From Devosia ginsengisoli (lineage in GTDB: Bacteria; Pseudomonadota; Alphaproteobacteria; Rhizobiales; Devosiaceae), in NCBI RefSeq assembly GCF_024707105.1, contig NZ_JANQAJ010000005.1:372001-436000 (forward strand): a stretch of DNA of 64,000 bases, read 5' to 3'. Shown one piece after another: positions 17,032 through 25,893 of the stretch. The position numbers were made by a program, and so were the translations under genes. Each line of letters opens with the position of its first letter. Positions within the stretch are counted from its first letter, which is position 1. The notes beneath the pieces were generated by a model. It had not been told where the DNA came from and did no database searches. It saw only the letters and a program-made list of their open reading frames with translations.

Positions 17032-19514
17032 GACTGCCCGAGGGCTTCCCGCATCAATTCATCTGCCGCGTCAGCCATAGCCGATTCGCGGCCTTCGCCG
17101 AAAATCGGCTCCTTGCCGATATCGAGCATGACCGGGACGGCGAGCGGTGAGATTTGCTGCAAGGGCTGGTGGACGATGTGATTGCGGATGCGGCGCAGCA
17201 TGTCGCCCAGCCGTTCGATATCGAGGAGGCCCCGGGCGGCGTCGCGGCGGGTGGCCTGGATCAGGATATGGTCGGGCTCGTGCTGGTAGAGCACATCATA
17301 GATGAGGTCGGAACTCATGGTGATCTGGCGGCCGGATTTCTCCTTGCCGGGATGGCGGCGCTCGATCAGGCCGGAAATGATGGCGCAGTTGCGGAAGGTG
17401 CGCTTCATCAGCGCCGATTCATCGAGCCACGCTTCGAGATCGTCGCCCAGCATGTCCTCGGAAAAGAGGTCGTCGAGCGACAGCCTGTTGGTGCGGATCA
17501 GGGCCGAGAGATCGCCGAGCCCCCAGATGGCCAGGGCATATTCGGAAGCGACGAAGCCGAGCGGACGGGCGCGGGCGCGTTCGAGCCGGCGGGTAAGCAG
17601 CATGCCCAGCGTCTGGTGGGCCAGCCTTCCTTCGAAGGGATAGCAGACCAGGTAATTGTGGGCGCCGCGCGGGAAGGTCTCGACCAGCAGGCTGTCGCGT
17701 TTTGGCAGCACCGAGACGTCGCGCTGCAGGCGGAGCCACATTTCCACCTGCTCGGGCAGCTTCTTCCACTCTGCGGGACTGTCCATGATGCGGCGGACGC
17801 GCTCGGCCAGATAGGTCGAGAGCGGGAACTTGCCGCCCATATAGGAGGGAATCTTGGGATTGCTGGCCTGGGCGCGGGAGACGAAGGCCTCGTTGTCGCG
17901 CATGCCCTCGAAGGCGACGATTTCGCCGCCGAACATGAAGGTGTCGCCGGGCAGGAGCGTGCCGAAGAAATATTCCTCCATTTCGCCCAGGACGCGCCCG
18001 CCGGCCCCGATAGGGCTGTTGCTCTGGCCCTTCTTGAGGCCGCGCTGGCGGATGAGGCGGACCCGCACCATTGGCTCCTCGATGATGGTGCCGATATTGA
18101 GCCGGTATTGCTGGACCACCTGCGCATTGGCGACGCGCCACTTGCCGTCCTCGGTGGGCTTGAGGCGGGCATAGCGCTCATAGGCGCGCAGGGCATAGCC
18201 GCCGGTGGCGACGAAATCGAGCACGCGGTCGAATTTCTCGCGCTCGAGGTCCCGATAGGGCCAGGCATGGCGGATTTCGTCATAGAGGTCGTCGGCGGCA
18301 AAGGGGGCGGCGCAGGCCATGCCGAGGACGTGCTGGGCGAGGACATCATAGCCGCCCGAGACCGGGGCTTCGCTGTCCTGATGGTTTTCCGCGACGGCTT
18401 CGAGCGCGGCTTCGCATTCTAGGACTTCGAAACGGTTGGAGGGGACGAGCACGGCCTTTGAGGGCTCGTCGAGCCGGTGATTGGCGCGGCCGATGCGCTG
18501 CAGCATGCGCGAGCTGCCCTTGGGCGCGCCGACCTGCACGACGAGGTCGACATCGCCCCAGTCGATGCCCAGGTCGAGCGTCGAGGTGCAGACCACAGCC
18601 TTGAGATTGCCGGCGACCATGGCGCTTTCCACCTTGCGCCGCTGCTCGACCGAGAGCGAGCCGTGATGGAGCGCAATGGGCAGCATGTCGTCATTGACCG
18701 CCCAGAGGCCCTGGAACAGCATTTCGGCCTGGCTGCGGGTGTTGACGAACAAGAGCGTGGTCTTGTGGCGCTTGATGACCTCGTAGAGGTCGCGATGGGC
18801 GTAATTGGCGGAATGCCCGGCCCAGGGCAAGACCTGCTCGGTTTCGAGAATTTCGAGCACGGGCGGCGCGCCGCCCGAGGCGGTGAGCAGATGGGTTTCC
18901 CGCGCCGGCACCGGCCTTGCGATCCAGTCACGCAGCAGGTCCGGCCGGGCGACCGTGGCGCTGAGCGCGGTGATCTGGAGGTTCGGCGCGAGCCGGGCAA
19001 TGCGAGCCAGAGCGAGGGACAGAAGTTCGCCGCGCTTGGAGGTGACCAGGGCATGCAATTCATCGAGCACGATGCGGCGCATCGAACCGAAAAACAGGTC
19101 GGCATGGGGGTGGCTGATGAGCAGGCAGAGCTGCTCGGGCGTGGTCAGCAGGATATTGGGCGGCCGCGAACGCTGGCGGGCGCGCTTGGAAGCGGGGGTG
19201 TCGCCGGTGCGGGTTTCGGCACTGATCTTGAGACCCATTTCGAAAATGGGCGCATTGAGATTGCGCTGCACATCCACCGCCAGCGCCTTGAGCGGGGAAA
19301 TGTAGAGCGTGTGGAGGCCGTCGAAAGGGCCTTCGGCGAGGTCCGTCAGGGTGGGCAGGAACCCGGCCAGGGTCTTGCCCGCGCCGGTGGGGGCGATGAG
19401 CAGGGCGGAGGCGCCGGACTGCCAGGAGGCGAGCACGTCGAGCTGGTGCTGGCGCGGCGACCAGCCCTTGCGGGTGAACCAGTCGGATATGATCGGGTTG
19501 AGATGTGCTGTCAT
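17028..19514 (-). CDS. ligase-associated DNA damage response DEXH helicase, Lhr-like
   Basis: An 828-residue superfamily 2 helicase: Walker A APTGAGKTLAGFLP (about 40), DELH box (VLDELHALV, about 140), SALSATVARPD (motif III), and motif VI QRIGRANHR (about 345), followed by the long Lhr-type C-terminal region. Together with PdeM it forms the known ligase-associated DNA-repair pair. The ATG at 19514 (MTAHLNPIISDWF) is the usual start; a longer in-frame reading from 19613 only translates an intergenic repeat. Its stop overlaps the pdeM start, so the two are coupled. Confidence 0.9.
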   Translation of the reverse strand: MTAHLNPIISDWFTRKGWSPRQHQLDVLASWQSGASALLIAPTGAGKTLAGFLPTLTDLAEGPFDGLHTLYISPLKALAVDVQRNLNAPIFEMGLKISAETRTGDTPASKRARQRSRPPNILLTTPEQLCLLISHPHADLFFGSMRRIVLDELHALVTSKRGELLSLALARIARLAPNLQITALSATVARPDLLRDWIARPVPARETHLLTASGGAPPVLEILETEQVLPWAGHSANYAHRDLYEVIKRHKTTLLFVNTRSQAEMLFQGLWAVNDDMLPIALHHGSLSVEQRRKVESAMVAGNLKAVVCTSTLDLGIDWGDVDLVVQVGAPKGSSRMLQRIGRANHRLDEPSKAVLVPSNRFEVLECEAALEAVAENHQDSEAPVSGGYDVLAQHVLGMACAAPFAADDLYDEIRHAWPYRDLEREKFDRVLDFVATGGYALRAYERYARLKPTEDGKWRVANAQVVQQYRLNIGTIIEEPMVRVRLIRQRGLKKGQSNSPIGAGGRVLGEMEEYFFGTLLPGDTFMFGGEIVAFEGMRDNEAFVSRAQASNPKIPSYMGGKFPLSTYLAERVRRIMDSPAEWKKLPEQVEMWLRLQRDVSVLPKRDSLLVETFPRGAHNYLVCYPFEGRLAHQTLGMLLTRRLERARARPLGFVASEYALAIWGLGDLSALIRTNRLSLDDLFSEDMLGDDLEAWLDESALMKRTFRNCAIISGLIERRHPGKEKSGRQITMSSDLIYDVLYQHEPDHILIQATRRDAARGLLDIERLGDMLRRIRNHIVHQPLQQISPLAVPVMLDIGKEPIFGEGRESAMADAADELMREALGQS

Positions 19515-19535
19515 CTTCGCCCAGCCTCGGGGTTT

Positions 19536-19690
19536 CCCCTCTCCCCTTGCGGGAGAGGGTGGTTCTTCCGCGTCCAGCGGAAGAACCGGATGAGGGGTTC
19601 TGCGCTCGCCCATGCTTCAGTGCTGGTGGATGGCACAGGACCCCTCATCCGCCCTTCGGGCACCTTCTCCCGCAAGGGGGAGAAGGGGAA
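19536..19690. repeat. RIME-like intergenic repeat, copy 1
   Basis: A roughly 155-base mosaic element. Outer arms are CCCCTCTCCCCTTGCGGGAGAGGG at the left and CTTCTCCCGCAAGGGGGAGAAGGGG at the right. Inner arms are CGGATGAGGGGTTCTGCGC and CAGGACCCCTCATCCGCCC, and a small CGCGTCCAGCGG hairpin is present. Related copies are at 20879-21030 and 61478-61631. The element lies in the helicase/DUF6460 divergent region and shows no coding content. The RIME name is by resemblance to Rhizobium mosaic elements. Confidence 0.7.
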
Positions 19691-19832
19691 GCGGTGCATG
19701 GGATTGGGCCAGCGACCGCTTATCGGTCGAGGTTGTATCCACAAACCTAAAAACCACCAGCCACACCTTCTGCAAATCGGCAAACACCCTATATGATCAG
19801 CAATGCTCAAAACAGGGCAGCGGAGGACAGCC

Positions 19833-20123
19833 ATGACCGACCAATCCCAGACCGAGAAGCCGCGTTCCGTGGTCGAGCGCTTCATGGGCGGTCACCCCGT
19901 CAACGTCATCCTGCGGCTGGCGCTGATTTCGCTGGTGGTGGGTTTCCTGATGAGCGTCTTCGGCTTCAGCCCGCAGGGGATAATCCGCGGCGCCGTGGAG
20001 CTGTTCCGCGAGGTCCTGCGCGATGGCTTCGGCGTGTTCCGCGATATCTGGGCCTATATCGTCACCGGCGCCGTGCTGGTCGTGCCGGTCTGGGTCGTCA
20101 TCCGCGCCATCAAGGCGCGCTGA
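19833..20123 (+). CDS. small inner-membrane protein, DUF6460-like
   Basis: A 96-residue protein with a short hydrophilic N-terminus (MTDQSQTEKPRSVVERFMGG) and two hydrophobic helices: VNVILRLALISLVVGFLMSVFGF and AYIVTGAVLVVPVWVVIRAI. It resembles the DUF6460 family of Rhizobiales. The ATG at 19833 follows GGAGGACAGCC, a good ribosome site; an ATG ten codons upstream is not needed. The stop overlaps the next start (TGATG at 20121), so it is coupled to the kinase gene. Function unknown. Confidence 0.7.
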   Translation: MTDQSQTEKPRSVVERFMGGHPVNVILRLALISLVVGFLMSVFGFSPQGIIRGAVELFREVLRDGFGVFRDIWAYIVTGAVLVVPVWVVIRAIKAR

Positions 20124-20794
20124 TGGCGCCCGAGCGGCTGCGCCTGACGCCGCAACAGGCGCTGTCGCGGCTGGTGCCGCATATTCTCGATATGGAAAGC
20201 CGGGCGCAGCACCGTATCGCCGTGGGCCTGGCCGGTGGACCGGGGTCAGGCAAATCGACGCTGGCGGCGGAACTGGTGACCATGCTCAATGCTGTTCATC
20301 CGGGCAGCACGGCTCTGGTGCCGATGGATGGCTTCCATATGCGCCATGCCAAGCTCGAAGCCCTGGGGCAGGTGGACTACAAAGGAGCGCCGCACACTTT
20401 CGAGGGCGCGGAATTCGTCAATTTCCTGCATCACCTCAAGGTGGCGACGGCAGCGGTCAGCGGGCCGGGCTATTCGCGCAAGATCGAAGATGTGGTGGAT
20501 GGCGATTTCACCGTCGGCGCCGAGGTGCGCGTGCTGGTGGTCGAGGGCAATTACCTGCTGTTGACCGAGGGGCCTTGGGCCGGGGTGAAGCCGCTGCTGG
20601 ATTATGCGGTGTTCGTGGATGTGTCGCGCGAGCTGGTCAAGGCGCGATTGCTGAAGCGCCATGGCGAGGAAGGGCTGTTCACCGAGGAGCGCAATCGGGC
20701 GCATATCGAGCGGAACGACCTGCCGAATTATGATCTCGTGTGCCTGTCGCAGGATCGGGCGGATGTGGTGATTGCCATGGATGTGGAAAGGTAG
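20123..20794 (+). CDS. P-loop kinase of the uridine kinase/pantothenate kinase type
   Basis: A 223-residue nucleoside/sugar-kinase-like protein: P-loop GLAGGPGSGKST (about 34-45), substrate strand VPMDGFHM (about 68), VEGNYLLL (about 142), and a lid with LVKARLLKRHGEEG followed by ERND. Members of this group are annotated as nucleoside/nucleotide kinase family proteins or, in sugar-uptake operons, fructose kinase FrcK. Here there is no sugar transporter, so the substrate is undetermined. Translation is coupled to the small membrane protein upstream by TGATG. Confidence 0.82.
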   Translation: MAPERLRLTPQQALSRLVPHILDMESRAQHRIAVGLAGGPGSGKSTLAAELVTMLNAVHPGSTALVPMDGFHMRHAKLEALGQVDYKGAPHTFEGAEFVNFLHHLKVATAAVSGPGYSRKIEDVVDGDFTVGAEVRVLVVEGNYLLLTEGPWAGVKPLLDYAVFVDVSRELVKARLLKRHGEEGLFTEERNRAHIERNDLPNYDLVCLSQDRADVVIAMDVER

Positions 20795-20802
20795 GGAGGA
20801 AT

Positions 20803-20853
20803 ACCCCCTCCTAACCTCCCCCTGAAAGGGGAGGAACAGATTGGGGATGTGGC
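20803..20853. repeat. CTCCCCCTG repeat, partial copy
   Basis: ATACCCCCTCCTAACCTCCC followed by CCTGAAAGGGGAGGAACAGATTGGGG is the left half of the repeat family seen complete at 37968-38085 and 41046-41160. It directly abuts the RIME-like copy 2, so the 343 bases between the kinase and MATE genes are almost wholly made of repeats. Confidence 0.65.
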
Positions 20854-20878
20854 GCTATCTTGCGCCCCCACAAGGCTG

Positions 20879-21030
20879 CCCTTCTCCCCTTGTGGGAGAA
20901 GGTGCCCGAAGGGCGGATGAGGGGGCTGCGCTGTCCGCAACATCCAAGCATGGGATAGCGCAGACCCCTCACCCTCGAAAATCCTCTGAACGAGGATTTT
21001 CTATCCCTCTCCCACAAGGGGAGAGGGGTG
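20879..21030. repeat. RIME-like intergenic repeat, copy 2
   Basis: CCCTTCTCCCCTTGTGGGAG at the left and CTCTCCCACAAGGGGAGAGG at the right are inverted, with internal GCGGATGAGGGGGCTGCGC and GCGCAGACCCCTCACCCTCG arms. A CGAAAATCC...GGATTTTC-type small hairpin is nested within. It is in inverted orientation to copy 1 at 19536. Confidence 0.7.
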
Positions 21031-21065
21031 GCCGGTGGGTTGGCGAGCTATGCGTCCAACTGACC

Positions 21066-21092
21066 GTTCATTCCCGCTTTCGCGGGAATGAC
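21066..21092. repeat. CATTCCCGC hairpin repeat, single unit
   Basis: CATTCCCGCTTTCGCGGGAATG is a 22-base near-perfect hairpin, 46 bases before the MATE gene. It is one unit of the CATTCCCGCGCAGGCGGGAATCC family present in paired form at 25713-25787 and 58857-58934. Confidence 0.65.
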
Positions 21093-21137
21093 AGCGTGGA
21101 TAGGGTCGGGTTCCTGCCTGGTCCCGAGTCGTCTCCC

Positions 21138-22487
21138 ATGTCTCCCCGTCCGCAATATCCCTTTACCGTGCGTCATGCCGATGTGTGGAAGATCGCCCTG
21201 CCGGCTTCCGTGGCTTTCATCACCGAGCCGCTGGTGGGCATTGTCGATATCACCGTCATTGGCAGGCTGGGCGATGCGGGGCTGCTGGGCGGGCTGGTGC
21301 TCGGGGCGCTGCTGTTCGACATCATCTTTTCGCTGGCCTATTTCCTGCGCATCGGCACGGCGGGGCTGACGGCGCAGGCGGTGGGCGCGCGGGACAAGCG
21401 CGACGGGCTGCTGCATGTGAGCCGGGCCATCCTGCTGGGGGTCGGCATCGGCGTGCTGATGATCGCGCTGGGCGGGCCGATCCTGTTTCTGGCGACCTGG
21501 TTCCTGGCGCCGGAGGCGGGGGCCTCGGCGGCCCTGGCGGATTATTTCCATTATCGCATCTGGTCGGCGCCGTTCTCGCTGATCAACTACGCCTTGCTCG
21601 GCTGGTTCTATGGAAGGGCGGCGGCCAAGACTGGCATGATGCTGCAATTGCTGCTGCATGGCTTCGATATCGTGCTGTCGATCTGGTTTGTGCATGGGCT
21701 GGGCTGGGGCGTGCCCGGCGCGGCTGTTGGTACGGTGATCGGGCAGGCGGTGGCGGCTTTCGTCGGCCTCTTCCTGCTGCTGCGCCATTATGGCGGGCTG
21801 GGCGCCGTTTTGCGCCATATCGCGCCGGGCGAACTGATGGATGCGGTGGCTCTGCGCCGCATGTTCGGGCTGAGCCGCGACCTGATGATCCGCTCGGCGG
21901 CGCTGATGGGCGCCTATGCCTGGTTTGCGGCGCAGGGCTCGCGCATGGGCGAGGTGGCCTTGTCGGCCAATGCCGTGCTGCTGAACCTGCTGATGATCGT
22001 CGCCTATTTCCTCGATGGCATCGCCCAGGCGGCCGAGCAGCTGACCGGCAAGGCGGTGGGCGCCAATTGGCGGCCGGCCTTCGACCAGGCCTATGGGCTC
22101 TCCATGCTGTGGGGGCTGGTCATTACCCTGACGCTGGGGCTGGCCTGGTATTTCGGCGGGCCCTGGGTCATCGGGCTGATGACCACCAATGTCGAGGTGC
22201 AGCAATATGCGCTGACCTACCTGCCCATCGCGGCGCTCTGCACCGTCACCTTCATGCCGGCCTTCGTCTATGACGGGATTCTCGTCGGCACCACGCTCAA
22301 TACGACAATGCGCAACGGCATGGTCGTGTCGCTGGTCGTGTTCCTGGTGGCGGCTCTGGCGCTGGAGCCGGTGCTGGGCAATTGGGGCCTCTGGGCCGCG
22401 ATGCATTGCTGGTTCGTGGCGCGGGGCGGGATCTACTGGTGGGCGCTGGAGCGGCGCAAGGCGGGCCTGTTCGCGGCGGCTGCCTAG
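21138..22487 (+). CDS. MATE family efflux transporter (DinF-like)
   Basis: A 449-residue inner-membrane antiporter with about twelve hydrophobic segments. The MATE start (WKIALPASVAFITEPLVGIVDITVIGRLGD) and the second-half motif (ALSANAVLLNLLMIVAYFLDGIAQAAEQLTGKAVGA) are typical of the DinF-like subgroup. It should exchange Na+ or H+ for cationic drugs or metabolites. The ATG at 21138 is the first start after the repeats and gives the family's length; in-frame readings upstream only translate repeats. The TAG stop shares a CTAG with the stop of the convergent histidine kinase gene. Confidence 0.88.
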   Translation: MSPRPQYPFTVRHADVWKIALPASVAFITEPLVGIVDITVIGRLGDAGLLGGLVLGALLFDIIFSLAYFLRIGTAGLTAQAVGARDKRDGLLHVSRAILLGVGIGVLMIALGGPILFLATWFLAPEAGASAALADYFHYRIWSAPFSLINYALLGWFYGRAAAKTGMMLQLLLHGFDIVLSIWFVHGLGWGVPGAAVGTVIGQAVAAFVGLFLLLRHYGGLGAVLRHIAPGELMDAVALRRMFGLSRDLMIRSAALMGAYAWFAAQGSRMGEVALSANAVLLNLLMIVAYFLDGIAQAAEQLTGKAVGANWRPAFDQAYGLSMLWGLVITLTLGLAWYFGGPWVIGLMTTNVEVQQYALTYLPIAALCTVTFMPAFVYDGILVGTTLNTTMRNGMVVSLVVFLVAALALEPVLGNWGLWAAMHCWFVARGGIYWWALERRKAGLFAAAA

Positions 22488-24107
22488 CCCGCCCGCATGG
22501 CGGGGCTGCGGCTCTGGTTGGCGAGGCCGCTGATGGCGGCGCGCAGGGCGGCGGGCTTGACCGGTTTGGTGACGACGGCAATGCCGCGTTCCTCGGCCAA
22601 AGCGCGCACGGCCGGGCTGCGATCGGCGGTAACCAGGGCCGCCGGCAGGTGGCCGCCGACATTGTGGCGCAGCCACTCGATGGCATCGAGCCCCGATGTC
22701 TGGTCGAGGTGGTAATCCATCAGCACGAGATCGGGATACCAGCCTTCGAGCAGGCGCTCGCGGTCGATCTGCTTCAGCGAGAGGGCGCTGCGCACGTCGC
22801 AGCCCCAATGGCGCAGCAGGCCCTCCATGGCCTCGATGATGGCGCGCTCGTTATCGACGCAGAGCACCTTGAGATCGAGCGTGCCGAAACTGGTCTCGGT
22901 CGGGGCCGGGCTGGCTTCCGGCTCGGCGCGGATGGTGCGGGTGGCCGGCAGGAACAGCGAGAAGCGCGAGCCATGGCCCTCGCGGCTGTCGAGTTCGAGC
23001 GTCAGGCCCAGGGCCGTCACGAGGCGCTGCACGATGGACAGGCCCAGCCCCAGCCCCTGCGCCATGCGGGCGCCGCGTTCGAGCCGCGAAAATTCGGCGA
23101 AGAGCAGCCGATGCTGGTCCTTGTTGAAGCCGATGCCGGTATCGATCACGTCGAGCCGCATGCGGTTGCCGCGGCGGCGCAGGCCCACCAGCACCTTGCC
23201 GCCGGGCTGGGTATATTTGATGGCGTTGGAAACCAGGTTCTGCACGATGCGGCCCACCAGCATGCGGTCTACCAATACGGTGGCGTCAGTGGCGACGATG
23301 CGCAGCGAAATGTTGCGCTCGCGCGCCATGGGACCGAATTCGACCTCGATCTTCTTGAGCAGATCGCGCCCGGCCACCGCCGCCGGGGCCGGCCTGAGCG
23401 CACCGCTGTCGATGCGCGAAATATCGAGCAGCGCGCCCATGATATCTTCGACGGCCGTGAGCGATGCCTCGATGGAATTGGCGAGATCGGCCAGGCCGGT
23501 GGATTTGGCGCGCTCGATCAGCGTCGAGGTATAGAGGCGCGCCGCATTGAGCGGCTGCAGCAGGTCATGGCTGGCGGCGGCGAGAAACCGCGTCTTGTCA
23601 TGGTTGGAGGCATCGGCCTTGGCGCGGGCGCTTTCGAGCTCGGCATTGACCCGGGTCAGCGCCGCCGTGCGTTCCTCCACCCGCTCTTCCAGCGACTGGT
23701 TCATGCCGGCCAGCTCGCCTTCGGCCCGCACCCGCGCGGTGACGTCGGAAAAGCTGATGACGAGACCGCCATCGGGCAGGCGGCTCGAATGGAATTCCAG
23801 CACCTGTCCGCCACTGCCCAGCCGCTGGGTCACGGTGGTCGGCGCCGCCGTGAGCAGGTTGATGCGCTCGATGGCCAGCCGCGCCGCGTCGCCCTCGCCC
23901 AGATCGCCCCGATCCCCCCAGAAAGAGGGCGATATCGAATAGCGGCGTGCCCGGCCGCGTCAGCGGCATGGGCAAAGCCAGCAGCGTATTGTAGCGGCTG
24001 TTGGAGGTGACCAGGTGCAGCCTCGCATCGAACACGGCAATGCCCTGCGGAATGTGGTCTATCGCCTGCCTGAGGCTGCTGGCGGCGTCATGTCTTTGGG
24101 CGGACAT
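22484..24107 (-). pseudogene. hybrid sensor histidine kinase with PAS and receiver domains (frameshifted)
   Basis: Reading from the ATG at 24107 (AGGA nine bases upstream) gives a PAS-like start (IDHIPQGIAVFDARLHLVTSN). At the C6 run 23914-23919 the frame is lost. Removing one base continues as FLGDRGDLGEGDAARLAIER in the frame of the kinase core. That core has a coiled coil (LEERVEERTAALTRVNAEL), the H-box FLAAASHDLLQPLNA, DTGIGF and GLGLGLSIV ATP motifs, and a C-terminal receiver with VLMDYH and the Lys in VVTKPVKP. The corrected protein is about 540 residues, cytosolic (no membrane segment seen), and of the NahK/FixL-like hybrid type. No regulator gene is adjacent. The indel is either a true mutation or a read error in a homopolymer. 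Confidence 0.8.
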
Positions 24108-24337
24108 CGAATGCGATCCTGGGGCTTGAGCGTTTCCAGCAAAAGTGGATGCGGTTTTGCGGTTGGGAAACGCGACAAAACCAGATTAAGGGCGCGCGGG
24201 AACTATCGGCTCGCCATCAAACCTGCGCAAGACCGACTCTGGACCCATTGCATTTACTTGCCAGCTAAGGAATTCTCGACACCCGCCGGTCGCGCGGACC
24301 GTCTTGGGAAGGCGGATCACCAGAAGAGGGTTAGGCC

Positions 24338-24772
24338 ATGTTCAAGGAATTTCGGGATTTCGCCATCAAGGGCAACATGATCGATCTCGCCATCGGCGTG
24401 ATCATCGGCGCTGCCTTCGGGGCCATCGTTTCCTCCATCGTCGATGATATCTTCATGCCCCTTATCGGGCTCATCATCGGCGGCATCGACTTTTCAAACC
24501 TGTTTGTCGTGCTGTCCAATCCGAACGACGTCCCCGTACCGTCGCTGGCGGCCGCCAGCGCTGCCGGCGTGGCCACGCTCAATGTCGGCCTGTTCATCAA
24601 TGCCGTGGTCAAGTTCACCATCATCGCCTTCGTGCTGTTCATGGTGGTCAAGGCCATCAACTCGCTGAAGCGCGAAGCGGCCAAGGAGCCGGTGGAAGAG
24701 ACTCCGGCGCCGAGCAAGGAAGAAGTCCTGCTCACCGAAATCCGCGACGCCCTGCGCGCCAATCCGCGCTGA
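24338..24772 (+). CDS. mscL: large-conductance mechanosensitive channel
   Basis: MscL is the pentameric inner-membrane channel that opens under hypo-osmotic shock. The 144-residue protein has the conserved N-terminus [27 protein letters not shown], a periplasmic loop ([16 protein letters not shown]), TM2 ([19 protein letters not shown]) and a charged C-terminal helix bundle segment ([13 protein letters not shown]). Length and motifs are normal. AGAGGGTTAGGCC precedes the ATG, and a strong terminator follows at 24781, so it is a single-gene unit. Confidence 0.96.
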   Translation: MFKEFRDFAIKGNMIDLAIGVIIGAAFGAIVSSIVDDIFMPLIGLIIGGIDFSNLFVVLSNPNDVPVPSLAAASAAGVATLNVGLFINAVVKFTIIAFVLFMVVKAINSLKREAAKEPVEETPAPSKEEVLLTEIRDALRANPR

Positions 24773-24780
24773 CCGTCCGA

Positions 24781-24810
24781 AAGGCCGGTCTTGCGGGGCC
24801 GGCTTTTTCT
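24781..24810 (+). terminator. intrinsic terminator of mscL
   Basis: GCCGGTC (24784-24790) pairs with GGCCGGC (24797-24803), extended by AAG with TTT, and ends in a T-rich tract (TTTTTCTTT). It starts eight bases after the mscL stop. Confidence 0.8.
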
Positions 24811-24836
24811 TTGCCGGGATATAGGATAAAAGTCCG

Positions 24837-24877
24837 TTGACAAACCATATATAGGCAAATAGACCTAGTATCTAGGT
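24837..24877 (+). promoter_or_regulatory. putative promoter with ACCTAG palindrome
   Basis: A consensus -35 TTGACA (24837-24842) lies in an unusually AT-rich patch. A weak -10 (TAGACC, 24860-24865) would sit 17 bases further. Overlapping and following it is the perfect palindrome ACCTAG-TAT-CTAGGT (24863-24877). This is a likely promoter and operator for the FixJ-like regulator that starts at 25047. The flanking ATATAGGAT and ATATCCTA also form a wider inverted repeat. Confidence 0.45.
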
Positions 24878-25046
24878 GCTATATCCTACGTGTTGTCCAT
24901 GTCGGACGGCGCGAACACTTAGCGCAAACTACCGCTGCGATTCACCGAGGGGGCGTGTCGCGGGCCTGCCACGGGCGGGCCGGCGATGGCGATGGCTTGC
25001 CGCCCGATGGTCGCGCTTGAGCGAAACTTGTCAGGGCAGAGGCAAT

Positions 25047-25682
25047 ATGAGCGACCAGATCTACTATCATTCCTTCCTCAACCGCGACCGGCTGATCCAT
25101 GTCGTGGATGCCGACCCGGCCACCTGCGAGGCGCTGAGCGTGCTGTTCCGCCTCGAAGGGTTCCAGACCACCTTCTCGCTGGAAGCGGCCCATTTCATCG
25201 TCAGCCTGGAGCGGCGGCGGCCCGATATAGTCGTGCTCAACCTGCGCATAGGCGAGGAAAGCGGGCTGACCCTGCTGCGCCGCGTCAAGGCCATGCGCAC
25301 CGGTACACCGGTCTTCATGCTGGCCGATACGCCCCAGCTCGAGGCGGCGGTGACGGCCATGAAGCTGGGCGCCTCCGACGTCATCTCCAAGCCCATCGAT
25401 ACCGAGCACCTGCTGACCGTGATCCGCGACGCTCTGCGCCGCGACATCCATCTGGGTGCCATGCAGGGCGGCAGCCGGCCGGTGGAAGTGCGCGGCTTTT
25501 CCCAGCTCACCCCGCGCGAGCGCGAAGTGCTGCAGCTCATCACCAATGGCCAGTCCAACAAGGAAGCCGGCCGCGAACTGGGGATTTCCCCGCGCACGAT
25601 AGAGGTGCATCGGGCAAGGGTGATGGAAAAGCTGGGGGCCAGGAATACGGCCGACCTGATGCGGATCGTGCTGACGAGCTGA
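25047..25682 (+). CDS. FixJ-like response regulator with Asn in place of the phospho-acceptor Asp
   Basis: A 211-residue regulator. The receiver part (15-125) has the acidic residues Asp21 and Asp23 and the conserved Lys in ISKPID, but where FixJ has the phosphorylated Asp the sequence is VVLNLRIGEESG (Asn65). The C-terminal LuxR helix-turn-helix is intact (LTPREREVLQLITNGQSNKEAGRELGISPRTIEVHRARVMEKLGA). It is therefore probably a DNA-binding regulator that does not use ordinary aspartyl phosphorylation. The ATG at 25047 is preceded by GGGCAGAGGC. It is an orphan, behind its own candidate promoter at 24837-24877. Confidence 0.85.
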   Translation: MSDQIYYHSFLNRDRLIHVVDADPATCEALSVLFRLEGFQTTFSLEAAHFIVSLERRRPDIVVLNLRIGEESGLTLLRRVKAMRTGTPVFMLADTPQLEAAVTAMKLGASDVISKPIDTEHLLTVIRDALRRDIHLGAMQGGSRPVEVRGFSQLTPREREVLQLITNGQSNKEAGRELGISPRTIEVHRARVMEKLGARNTADLMRIVLTS

Positions 25683-25712
25683 GGTCGGGCAGGGGGCGGC
25701 CTTTTCCACGAC

Positions 25713-25787
25713 GTCATTCCCGCGCAGGCGGGAATCCACTCTGTGGAGAGCACTGTAAGAATGGATTCCCGCCTGCGCGGGAATGAC
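25713..25787. repeat. paired CATTCCCGC hairpin repeat
   Basis: CATTCCCGCGCAGGCGGGAATCC and its inverted partner GGATTCCCGCCTGCGCGGGAATG flank about 28 bases. Each unit is itself a hairpin. A near-identical pair is at 58857-58934. Together with the unit at 25869 it fills most of the 304 bases between the FixJ-like gene and the phosphotransferase. Confidence 0.75.
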
Positions 25788-25868
25788 GCTGCCGGAAGCT
25801 GAAGCGTCCGGATTGAACACTCCCGCTCAATAAGCGTGTCCGCTGCGATGCCGGTTGACCGGCAGCGG

Positions 25869-25893
25869 TGTCATTCCCGCGAAAGCGGGAACC
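25869..25893. repeat. CATTCCCGC hairpin repeat, single unit
   Basis: CATTCCCGCGAAAGCGGGAA is a single hairpin of the same family, inside the upstream region of the phosphotransferase gene. A longer in-frame reading of that gene from 25855 would translate it and was not accepted. Confidence 0.6.

Noticed and set aside
19536..21030. RIME-like elements as insertion sequences
   Set aside because: They are about 155 bases, carry no transposase and show no target-site duplication I can identify.
21048..22808. Minus-strand open frame of 586 codons across the MATE gene
   Set aside because: An Arg/Gln/His-rich shadow reading that crosses a repeat and the start of the MATE gene; no recognisable domain.
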